Below are positions 1 through 9,900 of a stretch of DNA of 64,000 nucleotides, piece after piece. The notes beneath the pieces are model-generated. The model was not told the DNA's origin. It did no database searches and saw nothing but the letters and a program-made list of their open reading frames with translations. Each line of letters starts with the position of its first letter. Within the stretch, counting starts at the first letter, position 1. The position numbers were made by a program, and so were the translations under genes. Source of the stretch: Streptomyces solicavernae (GTDB lineage Bacteria; Actinomycetota; Actinomycetes; Streptomycetales; Streptomycetaceae); NCBI RefSeq assembly GCF_029968095.1, contig NZ_JASCIR010000010.1, positions 1-64,000 of the forward strand, written 5' to 3'.

Positions 1-38
1 GGGGGGGGGCCCCCCCCGGGGGGCCCCCCCCCCCCCCC
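1..38. repeat. Homopolymeric G/C block
   Basis: The window opens with alternating pure runs, G9-C8-G6-C15. The block lies just beyond the 3' end of the thioesterase gene on the minus strand. It can fold on itself and could serve as a terminator stem, or its run lengths could be a sequencing or assembly artefact. No coding content. Confidence 0.6.
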
Positions 39-62
39 GCGGTGACCCGGAGTGTCCGGGCC

Positions 63-554
63 TCAACTTGCCTGCGGCTCCTGGGTGTTGTCGACGCCGG
101 CGTCGACTTCGCGGAGCAGGCAGGTCAGGCGCGCGGTGCAGACCCGCTTGTCCCGCTCGTCGCTGATGACGATCTCGTACGTGGCGGTGGAGCGGCCGCG
201 GTGCACGGGCGTGGCAACACCGGTGACCAGGCCGGAGCGGACGCCTCGGTGGTGCGTGCAGTTGAGGTCGACGCCGACGGCGAGCTTGGAGCTGCCGCCG
301 TGCAGCATGGAGCCGACCGAGCCGAGGGTCTCGGCAAGCACTGCGGACGCCCCGCCGTGCAGCAGCCCGTACGGCTGGGTGTTGCCCTCGACGGGCATGG
401 TGCCGACGACCCGGTCGGGCGCGGCCTCGACGATCTCGATGCCCATCCGGGTGCCGAGGTGTCCGGCGGAGAACAGGGCGGGCAGGTCGACGCCGAGCGC
501 GGCGTACTCGTCGACGATCTCCTGCGGGAACTTGACGTTGTGCTTCTCGCCCAT
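63..554 (-). CDS. PaaI-type hotdog-fold thioesterase
   Basis: A 163-residue single-domain hotdog protein of the PaaI/YbdB group, which hydrolyses acyl- or aryl-CoA thioesters in the cytoplasm. The family signature is visible at about residues 60-85: a Gly-Leu-Leu-His-Gly-Gly-Ala turn followed by the long central helix (LAETLGSVGS). Later strands carry the usual VGVDLNCTHHR and TATYEIVISDE patterns. The ATG has a GAGG element just upstream. It lies downstream of the FdhF-like gene on the same strand, separated by 121 bp that hold a TnAGC-N4-GCTnA palindrome, so it probably has its own promoter. The substrate cannot be read from the sequence. Confidence 0.85.
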   Translation of the reverse strand: MGEKHNVKFPQEIVDEYAALGVDLPALFSAGHLGTRMGIEIVEAAPDRVVGTMPVEGNTQPYGLLHGGASAVLAETLGSVGSMLHGGSSKLAVGVDLNCTHHRGVRSGLVTGVATPVHRGRSTATYEIVISDERDKRVCTARLTCLLREVDAGVDNTQEPQAS

Positions 555-621
555 GGGGCCTCGACTCCAGTTCGTCGTCCTTGTGGCGGCGGCCGGCCGT
601 GCGGTGCACCGTACCCTCGCC

Positions 622-635
622 TGAGCAAACGCTTA
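622..635. promoter_or_regulatory. Possible TetR-type operator
   Basis: TGAGC-AAAC-GCTTA is an imperfect palindrome (TnAGC-N4-GCTnA) in the 121-bp gap before the thioesterase. The half-sites resemble operators of TetR-family regulators of acyl-CoA metabolism in actinobacteria. No regulator gene is adjacent, so the assignment is tentative. Confidence 0.3.
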
Positions 636-675
636 GACGGGGGCCGATTGTTCCAGACCGCCCGCACGCCCCGCG

Positions 676-2976
<2,301 letters not shown>

Positions 2977-3109
2977 GACCGGTCTCCTTCGAACAGTCAC
3001 TGTCTGCGTACATCTCGATCCTCGCACGCCCGCGCCCCGGCCCGGCAGGCCTGTGGATAACTCGGCGGCCCCCGGGTTCGAGGGCCGCGGTGGGTGCACG
3101 CGGACCGGA

Positions 3110-3139
3110 TTGTCAGTGGGGCGTGGCAGGATCGGGGAC
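3110..3139 (+). promoter_or_regulatory. DNA-damage (PafBC-type) promoter of polA
   Basis: TTGTCAGTGG at 3110-3119, then 7 nt, then CAGGAT at 3127-3132, then 7 nt to the GTG of polA. This is the RecA-NDp-type arrangement bound through PafBC in actinobacteria. The -10 is less canonical than at uvrB. The spacing predicts transcription from, or one base before, the start codon, hence a leaderless mRNA. Confidence 0.75.
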
Positions 3140-5893
3140 GTGGCAGAGACAGCATCGAAGAAGACCCCCGCCCAGCCGAAGGCCGCGAAGGCCGCCGACC
3201 CGTCCGCAGGCGGCAAGCGCCCGCGCCTGATGCTCATGGACGGGCACTCGCTCGCGTACCGGGCGTTCTTCGCGCTGCCCGCGGAGAACTTCACGACGGC
3301 GACGGGCCAGCCCACCAACGCGATCTACGGCTTCGCGTCGATGCTGGCGAACACGCTGCGCGACGAGGAGCCCACGCACTTCGCGGTCGCCTTCGACGTC
3401 TCGCGCAAGACCTGGCGCTCCCAGGAGTTCGCGGAGTACAAGGCGAACCGCTCCAAGACCCCCGACGAGTTCAAGGGCCAGGTCGAGCTGATCGGCGAGC
3501 TGCTCGACGCGATGCACGCCGAGCGGTTCGCGGTCGACGGCTTCGAGGCGGACGACGTCATCGCCACCCTCGCCACCCAGGCCGAGGCCGCGGGATTTGA
3601 AGTCCTCGTCGTCACCGGCGACCGCGACTCCTTCCAGCTGGTCACCGACCACGTCACGGTGCTCTACCCCACGAAGGGCGTCTCCGAGCTGACCCGGTAC
3701 ACCCCGGAGAAGGTCCAGGAGAAGTACGGCCTGAGCCCCGCCCAGTACCCGGACTTCGCGGCCCTGCGCGGCGACCCGTCGGACAACCTGCCGGGCATCC
3801 CCGGCGTCGGCGAGAAGACCGCCGCGAAGTGGATCAACCAGTTCGGCTCGTTCGCCGAACTCGTGGAGCGCGCCGACGAGGTCAAGGGCAAGGCCGGGCA
3901 GAACTTCCGGGACCACCTGGAGGCGGTGAAGCTCAACCGCCGCCTCACCGAGATGGTCCGGGACGTCGAACTCCCCAGAACTGTCGCCGACTTGGAGCGC
4001 GAGGCGTACGACCGCAAGGCCGTGGCCGTCGTCCTGGACACCCTGGAGATCCGCAACCCCTCGCTGCGCGAGCGCCTCCTCGCCGTCGACCCGGGCGCCG
4101 AGGAAACCGACCAGACGCCCGCGGCCGACGATGTGGAGATCGACGGCACGGTCCTCGGCTCCGGCGAGCTCGCCCCGTGGCTCGCCGAGCACGGCAAGGC
4201 CGTCCTCGGCATGGCGACCGTCGCCTCCTGGAAGCTCGGCACCGGCGCCGTCGCCGAGGTCGCCCTCGCCGCCGCCGGGGGAGCGGCCGCCTGGTTCGAC
4301 CCGTCCCAGCTGGACGAGGCCGACGAGAACGCGTTCGCGCGGTGGCTCGCCGACCCGAAGAAGCCGAAGGTCGTGCACGACGCGAAGAACGCCCTCAGGG
4401 TCTTCGCCGAGCACGGCTTGACCATCGAGGGCATCACCATGGACAGCGCCCTCGCCGCCTACCTGGTCAAGCCCGGCCGCCGCTCCTTCGCCCTGGACGC
4501 CCTCTCCCTGGAGTACCTGGGCCGCGAGCTCGCCCCGGCCGCCGAGGCCGACGGCCAGCTGGCGTTCGGCGCGGACGACACCGCCGAGGCCGACGCCCTG
4601 ATGCACCAGGCCCGCACGATCCTCGACCTCGGCACCGCCTTCGGCGAGCGCCTCAAGGAGGTCGGCGCCGCCGAGCTGCTCACCGACATGGAGCTGCCCG
4701 TCTCCGCGCTCCTCGCCAGGATGGAGCGCTCCGGCATCGCCGCCGACCGCGCCCATCTGGAGGCCATGGAGCAGCAGTTCGCGGGCGCCGTGCAGCAGGC
4801 CGTGAAGGAGGCGCACGACGCCGCGGGCCACGAGTTCAACCTGGGCTCGCCCAAACAGCTCCAGGAAGTCCTCTTCGGCGAACTCGGCCTGCCCAAGACG
4901 AAGAAGACCAAGACCGGGTACACCACGGACGCCGACGCCCTGGCCTGGCTCGCCGCCCAGACGGACAACGAACTCCCGGTGATCATGCTCCGCCACCGTG
5001 AGCAGGCCAAGCTCCGCGTGACCGTCGAGGGCCTGATCAAGACGATCGCGGCGGACGGCCGCATCCACACCTCGTTCAGCCAGACCGTCGCCGCCACCGG
5101 CCGCCTGTCCTCCACGGACCCCAACCTGCAGAACGTCCCGGTGCGCACCGACGAGGGCCGCGCCATCCGCCGCGGCTTCGTCGTCGGCGAGGGCTTCGAG
5201 TCCCTGATGACCGCGGACTACAGCCAGATCGAACTCCGCGTCATGGCCCACCTCTCCGAGGACGAGGGCCTCATCGAGGCGTTCACCTCCGGCGAGGACC
5301 TGCACACCACGGTCGCCTCCCAGGTCTTCGGCGTCCCCGGCGACCAGGTCGACGCCGAGATGCGCCGCAAGATCAAGGCCATGTCGTACGGCCTGGCGTA
5401 CGGGCTGTCCGCGTTCGGACTGTCGCAGCAGCTGAACATCGAGGCGTCCGAGGCCCGCGCCCTGATGGACACCTACTTCGAGCGCTTCGGCGGCGTACGC
5501 GACTATCTGCACCGCGTCGTCGAGGAAGCCCGCGCGACGGGGTACACGGCGACGATCCTCGGCCGCCGCCGCTACCTCCCGGACCTCAGCAGCGACAACC
5601 GCCAGCGCCGCGAGGCCGCCGAGCGCATGGCGCTCAACGCACCGATCCAGGGCACCGCCGCCGACATCGTGAAGATCGCGATGCTGCGGGTCGGACAGGC
5701 CCTGGAGAAGGCCCAGCTGTCCTCCCGGATGCTGCTCCAGGTGCACGACGAAATCGTCCTGGAGATCGCCGCAGGGGAGCGGGAGCAGGTCGAGGAGCTG
5801 GTCCGCCGCGAGATGGCCGGAGCGGTCAGCCTGCGGGCCCCGCTCGATGTCTCGGTCGGCGTCGGAGCGGACTGGGAGTCGGCAGCGCACTGA
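3140..5893 (+). CDS. polA: DNA polymerase I
   Basis: A 917-residue repair and Okazaki-fragment polymerase of normal family length. The N-terminal 5' nuclease (about 1-300) shows LMLMDGHSLAYRAFF, VDGFEADDVIATLA, VVTGDRDSF and the helix-hairpin-helix GIPGVGEKTA. The middle 3'-5' exonuclease-like domain lacks the Asp-x-Glu metal motif: the corresponding strand reads VLGMATVASW. It is therefore probably non-proofreading, as is usual in actinobacteria. The polymerase domain has motif A (DYSQIELRVMAHLS), motif B (RRKIKAMSYGLAYG) and motif C (LLQVHDEIV). The frame is open upstream, but the GTG at 3140 sits exactly 7 nt after a damage-type promoter and begins VAETASKK, which fixes the start. Confidence 0.97.
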   Translation: MAETASKKTPAQPKAAKAADPSAGGKRPRLMLMDGHSLAYRAFFALPAENFTTATGQPTNAIYGFASMLANTLRDEEPTHFAVAFDVSRKTWRSQEFAEYKANRSKTPDEFKGQVELIGELLDAMHAERFAVDGFEADDVIATLATQAEAAGFEVLVVTGDRDSFQLVTDHVTVLYPTKGVSELTRYTPEKVQEKYGLSPAQYPDFAALRGDPSDNLPGIPGVGEKTAAKWINQFGSFAELVERADEVKGKAGQNFRDHLEAVKLNRRLTEMVRDVELPRTVADLEREAYDRKAVAVVLDTLEIRNPSLRERLLAVDPGAEETDQTPAADDVEIDGTVLGSGELAPWLAEHGKAVLGMATVASWKLGTGAVAEVALAAAGGAAAWFDPSQLDEADENAFARWLADPKKPKVVHDAKNALRVFAEHGLTIEGITMDSALAAYLVKPGRRSFALDALSLEYLGRELAPAAEADGQLAFGADDTAEADALMHQARTILDLGTAFGERLKEVGAAELLTDMELPVSALLARMERSGIAADRAHLEAMEQQFAGAVQQAVKEAHDAAGHEFNLGSPKQLQEVLFGELGLPKTKKTKTGYTTDADALAWLAAQTDNELPVIMLRHREQAKLRVTVEGLIKTIAADGRIHTSFSQTVAATGRLSSTDPNLQNVPVRTDEGRAIRRGFVVGEGFESLMTADYSQIELRVMAHLSEDEGLIEAFTSGEDLHTTVASQVFGVPGDQVDAEMRRKIKAMSYGLAYGLSAFGLSQQLNIEASEARALMDTYFERFGGVRDYLHRVVEEARATGYTATILGRRRYLPDLSSDNRQRREAAERMALNAPIQGTAADIVKIAMLRVGQALEKAQLSSRMLLQVHDEIVLEIAAGEREQVEELVRREMAGAVSLRAPLDVSVGVGADWESAAH

Positions 5894-6039
5894 GCCAGGG
5901 GTACGCGTACGGGCGCGCGGGTGAGGGCACGGGGGCGAGGGGGAGCCCTCGGCCCGTAACGGCCCGTAACAGCAGGTCACACACCCGTATGGCCGCCGTG
6001 CCCGTGCCGTGCGGCGCGGCAGGCGGCAACGTGGCGGGC

Positions 6040-6462
6040 ATGGTCAGCCACCAGCGCCGCGCGGTCGCACTCGCCGCCTTGGCCCCCGCCCTGCTCGTGC
6101 CGATATCCGCGCTCGCGGCACGCGCCGAGGACCGGCGCGCACGCCGCGCCGCGACCTGCCGCACCGCAGCAGCCCCGGCACCCGCCGCCCGTACGTCCCC
6201 GGACGTACGGGCGGCGTCGTCGTACGGGCCGCAGCACCCCGAGCCGATCCCCGTACCCGAGGACGAGAGCGTGCTCTGGTGTGCGCTCGAAGGCGGCGGG
6301 CACCGCCACGACGCCACCGGCCCGACCCGCGCCCTGCTGGTCGAGACGGTGCTGCGGCGGGCGCAGGAGCTGGGGCGCCGACTGACCCGCGCCGAGACCC
6401 GAGCCGGGCAGCGAGCCCTACGCGCCCACACCACAGCCTCCGGCAGCGTGCGCCGGCAGTGA
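6040..6462 (+). CDS. Small exported or membrane-anchored hypothetical protein
   Basis: 140 residues from ATG 6040, chosen because a basic N-terminus (MVSHQRRAV) leads straight into one hydrophobic segment (AALAPALLVPISALA, about residues 10-28). An in-frame ATG at 5989 would add 17 residues. The rest is soluble and charged, with a short EDESVLWCALEGG stretch near 85 and a helical Arg-rich C-terminus. Codon third positions are GC-rich as expected for a real gene here. I recognise no family. It lies alone between polA and the lytic transglycosylase. Confidence 0.55.
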   Translation: MVSHQRRAVALAALAPALLVPISALAARAEDRRARRAATCRTAAAPAPAARTSPDVRAASSYGPQHPEPIPVPEDESVLWCALEGGGHRHDATGPTRALLVETVLRRAQELGRRLTRAETRAGQRALRAHTTASGSVRRQ

Positions 6463-6620
6463 ACACGGGCGGATGGGTGCCTTCCGGCGGCGGGCCGGCC
6501 TGTGGCCAACCGGTGAAAAGCGGTCGGGAACGGGTGTCTGTGTGCGGGAAGTTGCCGTAGGGTCGCCTGCGTCAGCGCGCTGGGGAGAGCGCGCCGTCAC
6601 CGGCGGAGGGGATCAGACGT

Positions 6621-8477
6621 ATGGCAGCGTTGCACGGCCGACGGCTGCGCAAGACAGCGGTGAGCGCGGCGGTGGCCGCGGCTGCGGTGGCGGCGCTCTC
6701 CGCGTCGCAGGCCCCGGGCATCACCGACACTCCCCAGGGCCGCAGAACCGTCGATTCCGCCCCGCCCGCGGAGGACTCCGCGACCGGCAACTCCCCGTAC
6801 TACACGGACCTTCCGCCGCTCGACAGCCCGATCCCGCCGGGGGACGAGGAGGAGCAGGCGCGCACCGGCGAGGCCGAGGCCGGGATACCCGCCACCGTCC
6901 TCGACGCCTACAAGAAGGCCGAGGCGGAACTGCGCGACAGCAAGCCCGGCTGCCGGCTGCCGTGGGAACTCCTCGCCGCGATCGGCAAGGTGGAGTCCGG
7001 ACAGGCCCGCGGCGGCCGCGTCGACGGCAACGGCACCACCCTCAAGCCGATCGTCGGGCCGCAGCTCAACGGCGCCGGGTTCGCGAACATCCGCGACACC
7101 GACGGCGGTTCGTACGACGGCGACACCACGCACGACCGGGCCGTCGGCCCCATGCAGTTCATCCCGTCCACGTGGGCGACCTGGGCGCAGGACGGCAACG
7201 GCGACGGCAAGAAGGACCCCGACAACATCTACGACGCCGCCCTCGCCGCGGGCCGCTACCTCTGTGCGGGCGACCGCGACCTGTCCACCACGGCGGGCCT
7301 GCACCAGGCGATCCTCAGCTACAACCACTCCCAGCACTATCTGCGTACGGTCCTGTCGTGGCTGGAGTACTACCGCAAGGGCACCCACGAGATCCCTGAC
7401 GGCACCGGCGTCCTGCCCGTCAACCGCAGCAGCGAGGACGACGCCAAGTCCGGTGCCGGAACGGGCGGTTCGGGTGACGGCAAGGGCTCCGACGGCCACG
7501 CCGGTACGGAGTCCGACGGTGGTACGGAGTCCGGCGGTGGTACGGAGTCCGGCGGTGGTACGGAGTCCGGCGGCGGTACGGGCGACAAGGACCCCGACTC
7601 CGGCTCGTCCGAGCCCGGCCCGTCCGAACCCGATCCGTCAGACCCCGGCCCGTCCGAGCCCGGCACCGGCCCGTCAGACCCCGATCCGTCCGAGCCCGGC
7701 GGCTCCGCCCCGGGCACCGGTGGCGGCGGCGAGACCCCCAGCCCGACGCCGACCCCGACGCCGACCCCGACCCCCGCGCCCGAGGACCGGGTCGCGAAGC
7801 TCGCCGACGCGGGCACCGGCGAGCTGACCGCCACCGCGGGCGAGGCGTTCGCGGCACGGCCTGCCGTACGGGCGCACGACGCGAACGGCGCGGGCGTCGC
7901 CGGAGTGAAGGTGCGCTTCGAGATCGTCGGCGACACCGACAGCCGCTTCGCGAGCGACGCCGGCCAGACGCGGACCACCACCGCGACCGTCACCACCGAC
8001 AGCCGCGGCAAGGCCGTCGCACCCGAGCTCCGGGCGGGCGAGAAGAGCGGCGAGTTCACCGTCCGCGCCAAGGTCGTCGGCCGCACCCTGGACCCCGTCG
8101 ACCACACCGCGAAGGTCACCGCACGCCAGGCCGACGAGCTCACCCGAGTCGGAGACCGGGAGCTGACCTGTGCGTCCGGCGCCGAGTACACCGAGCCCGT
8201 AGAGCTGAAGGCCACGTACAAGGGCGCCGCGGCCCCCGGAGTCGAAGCCACCGGCACGATGATCAAGTCGGCGGAGGACCCGACCGTCAACGACAAGGGC
8301 CCGTACTTCAAGGACGCCGACGGCAAGCCGACCCGTACGCTCAAGGGCCTCAAGACCGGGGCCGACGGCACCCTGGAGCTCCCGAAGATCCACGCGGGCG
8401 ACGCCAAGGGCACGTACCTGCTGCGGATCGAGACGGTCGGCGGCGGCAGCGTCACCGTCGAACTGAAGGTCTCCTGA
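6621..8477 (+). CDS. Secreted lytic transglycosylase with repeat linker and Ig-like tail
   Basis: 618 residues. An Arg/Lys-rich N-terminus and Ala-rich hydrophobic segment (about 10-32) form a signal peptide. The SLT domain (about 85-270) cleaves peptidoglycan glycan strands; its catalytic Glu is Glu125 in LLAAIGKVESG, followed by AVGPMQFIPSTW and ILSYNHSQHYL. Then come four 6-residue GTESGG repeats, a Ser-Glu-Pro/Asp-Pro repeat region and a Pro-Thr run. The C-terminus (about 390-618) is beta-rich and looks like two Ig-like or bacterial invasin-type domains (GVAGVKVRFEIVG; GAAAPGVEATG). A purine-rich GGAGGGGAT lies before the ATG. The architecture suggests a wall enzyme held away from its anchor by a flexible arm. 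Confidence 0.85.
   Translation: MAALHGRRLRKTAVSAAVAAAAVAALSASQAPGITDTPQGRRTVDSAPPAEDSATGNSPYYTDLPPLDSPIPPGDEEEQARTGEAEAGIPATVLDAYKKAEAELRDSKPGCRLPWELLAAIGKVESGQARGGRVDGNGTTLKPIVGPQLNGAGFANIRDTDGGSYDGDTTHDRAVGPMQFIPSTWATWAQDGNGDGKKDPDNIYDAALAAGRYLCAGDRDLSTTAGLHQAILSYNHSQHYLRTVLSWLEYYRKGTHEIPDGTGVLPVNRSSEDDAKSGAGTGGSGDGKGSDGHAGTESDGGTESGGGTESGGGTESGGGTGDKDPDSGSSEPGPSEPDPSDPGPSEPGTGPSDPDPSEPGGSAPGTGGGGETPSPTPTPTPTPTPAPEDRVAKLADAGTGELTATAGEAFAARPAVRAHDANGAGVAGVKVRFEIVGDTDSRFASDAGQTRTTTATVTTDSRGKAVAPELRAGEKSGEFTVRAKVVGRTLDPVDHTAKVTARQADELTRVGDRELTCASGAEYTEPVELKATYKGAAAPGVEATGTMIKSAEDPTVNDKGPYFKDADGKPTRTLKGLKTGADGTLELPKIHAGDAKGTYLLRIETVGGGSVTVELKVS
7503..7574 (+). repeat. 18-bp tandem repeat inside the lytic transglycosylase
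   Basis: Four nearly perfect 18-bp units (7503, 7521, 7539, 7557) encode repeated Gly-Thr-Glu-Ser-Gly/Asp-Gly. The repeat length is a multiple of 3, so copy-number change would keep the reading frame and alter only the linker. Confidence 0.9.
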
Positions 8478-8492
8478 CCGGACGCGAGCGTT

Positions 8493-8525
8493 CCGCCCCC
8501 GCGCCCCCACCGGGCCCGGGGGCGG
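8493..8525 (+). terminator. Hairpin after the lytic transglycosylase
   Basis: CCGCCCCCG pairs with CGGGGGCGG (9 bp) around a 15-nt loop, starting 16 bp after the stop codon. There is no U-tract, as is common in Streptomyces. Confidence 0.5.
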
Positions 8526-8658
8526 TGCCATGTCCGGTCGACCCGGATGCGGGTGCAACGTGTTCTCATCTCGCGGCCCCGTTGCTACGGTGCCCGCCCT
8601 GACGCCGTATCAGGTCGGCGGTTCCGGCCGGCCTGGCCACCACCACGGGAGGCCGAGC

Positions 8659-8793
8659 ATGCGCGCCCTGATCTCCGCCGCCATCGGCCTCGTCGCCGCG
8701 CTCGCGCTGGTTCTCACCATCACCGCGATCGGCGCGCCACCCGGCGAGACCTCGCCGAAGCCGCTGCTCACCACCGTCCCCGACCACCCGTAG
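8659..8793 (+). CDS. SPW_0924-like single-span membrane peptide
   Basis: A 44-residue peptide starting at ATG 8659 (MRALISAAIG). It is one hydrophobic transmembrane segment (about residues 4-27) followed by a short polar tail ending KPLLTTVPDHP. The sequence matches my memory of the short Streptomyces SPW_0924 family, whose role is unknown. GGGAGGCCGAGC precedes the ATG. The stop codon is 11 bp upstream of the DUF3068 gene, so the two are probably co-transcribed. Confidence 0.75.
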   Translation: MRALISAAIGLVAALALVLTITAIGAPPGETSPKPLLTTVPDHP

Positions 8794-8804
8794 GGAGGGC
8801 CGCG

Positions 8805-9803
8805 ATGCGCCGCAAGGCCGGCCTCGTACTGCTCGCGTTCGCCGTGTTCTTCACGGCCCTGTCCCCCCTGATGCGGTTCTACGCCTTCCCGCGCCTGGCG
8901 AAGATCCCGCCCAGCCAGTACCAGGAGATGGTCCTGGAGGTGAAGCCCGCGACGCTCATCGACTACAGCACCATGCAGCCCAAGAAGGTCGACAAACTCA
9001 CCATCGTGCAGACCCTCAAGGGCAACGTCGAGGAGTCCGAGAAGATCGAGAAGAAGGTCGGGAAGGACGTCGTCGTCTGGGACGCGCTCGTCCATGTCGT
9101 CGGCCCCGACGGCAAGATGGTCTCCCAGATCCCCGAGCGCTACATCTTCGACGCCCACACCCAGGAACCCGTGCACGCCAAGGGCGAGATGGTCGACGGG
9201 CGCGCCGTCAAACGCGAGGGCATCGAGTTCAAGTGGCCCTTCCTGACCGAGAAACGGGACTACGCCTACTACGACGCGCGCTCCGACACCACCGCGCCCA
9301 TCCACTACAAGGGCACCCGCAACTTCCGCGGCGTCGAGGTCTACTACTTCGAGCAGACCGTGCCCTGGACCGAGGTCGAGGTCCCCAACACCCTGCCCGT
9401 GAAGGGCATCACCCCGGAGTCCGTACGCAAGACCGGCACGGAGTTCTGGTACACGACGGTCCGCAAGTTCTGGGTCGAACCCACCACGGGGGCGCCCGTG
9501 TACGGGGAGGAGATCCACAAGGAGGAGATGCGCGGCGGCACCCTCCTTGAGGGCAGCGGCCGCGACAAGGTCACCGCGTTCGCCGGCCACGCCAAGATCC
9601 GCGAGGACTACATCGACTACACCGTCGACCTGGTGAAGTCCCAGCGCACCCTGGTCCTGCTGCTCACCAGCTACCTGCCCTGGGGCTTCCTCGCCCTCGG
9701 CGCCGCCCTGCTGACCCTCGCCCTCGTCCTGGAGGCCCGCAGCCGCAGGCCCGGCGAGCCCGGGGAACAGGCCGTGCCCGAACCGGAACCCGTCAACGTC
9801 TGA
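8805..9803 (+). CDS. DUF3068 (PorA-family) membrane protein
   Basis: 332 residues with two terminal membrane segments: one at about 5-25 (AGLVLLAFAVFFTALSPL) and one near 285-310 (TLVLLLTSYLPWGFLALGAALL). The roughly 250-residue extracytoplasmic region between them has alternating beta-strand patterns. This is the DUF3068 layout, annotated as PorA-family in actinobacteria. No enzymatic motif is seen. GGGAGGGCCGCG precedes the ATG. The 11-bp gap to the upstream membrane peptide suggests an operon. The short cytoplasmic tail is Pro/Glu rich. Confidence 0.8.
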   Translation: MRRKAGLVLLAFAVFFTALSPLMRFYAFPRLAKIPPSQYQEMVLEVKPATLIDYSTMQPKKVDKLTIVQTLKGNVEESEKIEKKVGKDVVVWDALVHVVGPDGKMVSQIPERYIFDAHTQEPVHAKGEMVDGRAVKREGIEFKWPFLTEKRDYAYYDARSDTTAPIHYKGTRNFRGVEVYYFEQTVPWTEVEVPNTLPVKGITPESVRKTGTEFWYTTVRKFWVEPTTGAPVYGEEIHKEEMRGGTLLEGSGRDKVTAFAGHAKIREDYIDYTVDLVKSQRTLVLLLTSYLPWGFLALGAALLTLALVLEARSRRPGEPGEQAVPEPEPVNV

Positions 9804-9900
9804 ACCCGCGGGCCGCCCAGGCCGTGTCCGTAAAGTCCCTCCCGCCCCGCCGGGCGGACGAGGGGACTCTGCGGGCCCGCAAAGATCGGGGAGACGTCCC

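Noticed and set aside
2977..3318. N-terminal extension of the FdhF-like protein
   Set aside because: The upstream open frame overlaps the polA promoter and start, has no protein-like pattern, and ATG 2976 has a strong RBS.
3113..5980. 955-residue open frame on the minus strand over polA
   Set aside because: It is the antisense shadow of polA caused by high GC; its translation has no family pattern, whereas the plus strand shows all Pol I motifs.
6463..6620. c-di-AMP (ydaO) riboswitch before the lytic transglycosylase
   Set aside because: Wall-hydrolase genes in Streptomyces often have one, but I could not find the conserved core elements in this 158-bp leader.
8547..8804. N-terminal extension of the DUF3068 protein
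   Set aside because: The frame upstream of ATG 8805 is the out-of-frame shadow of the 44-residue membrane peptide gene.
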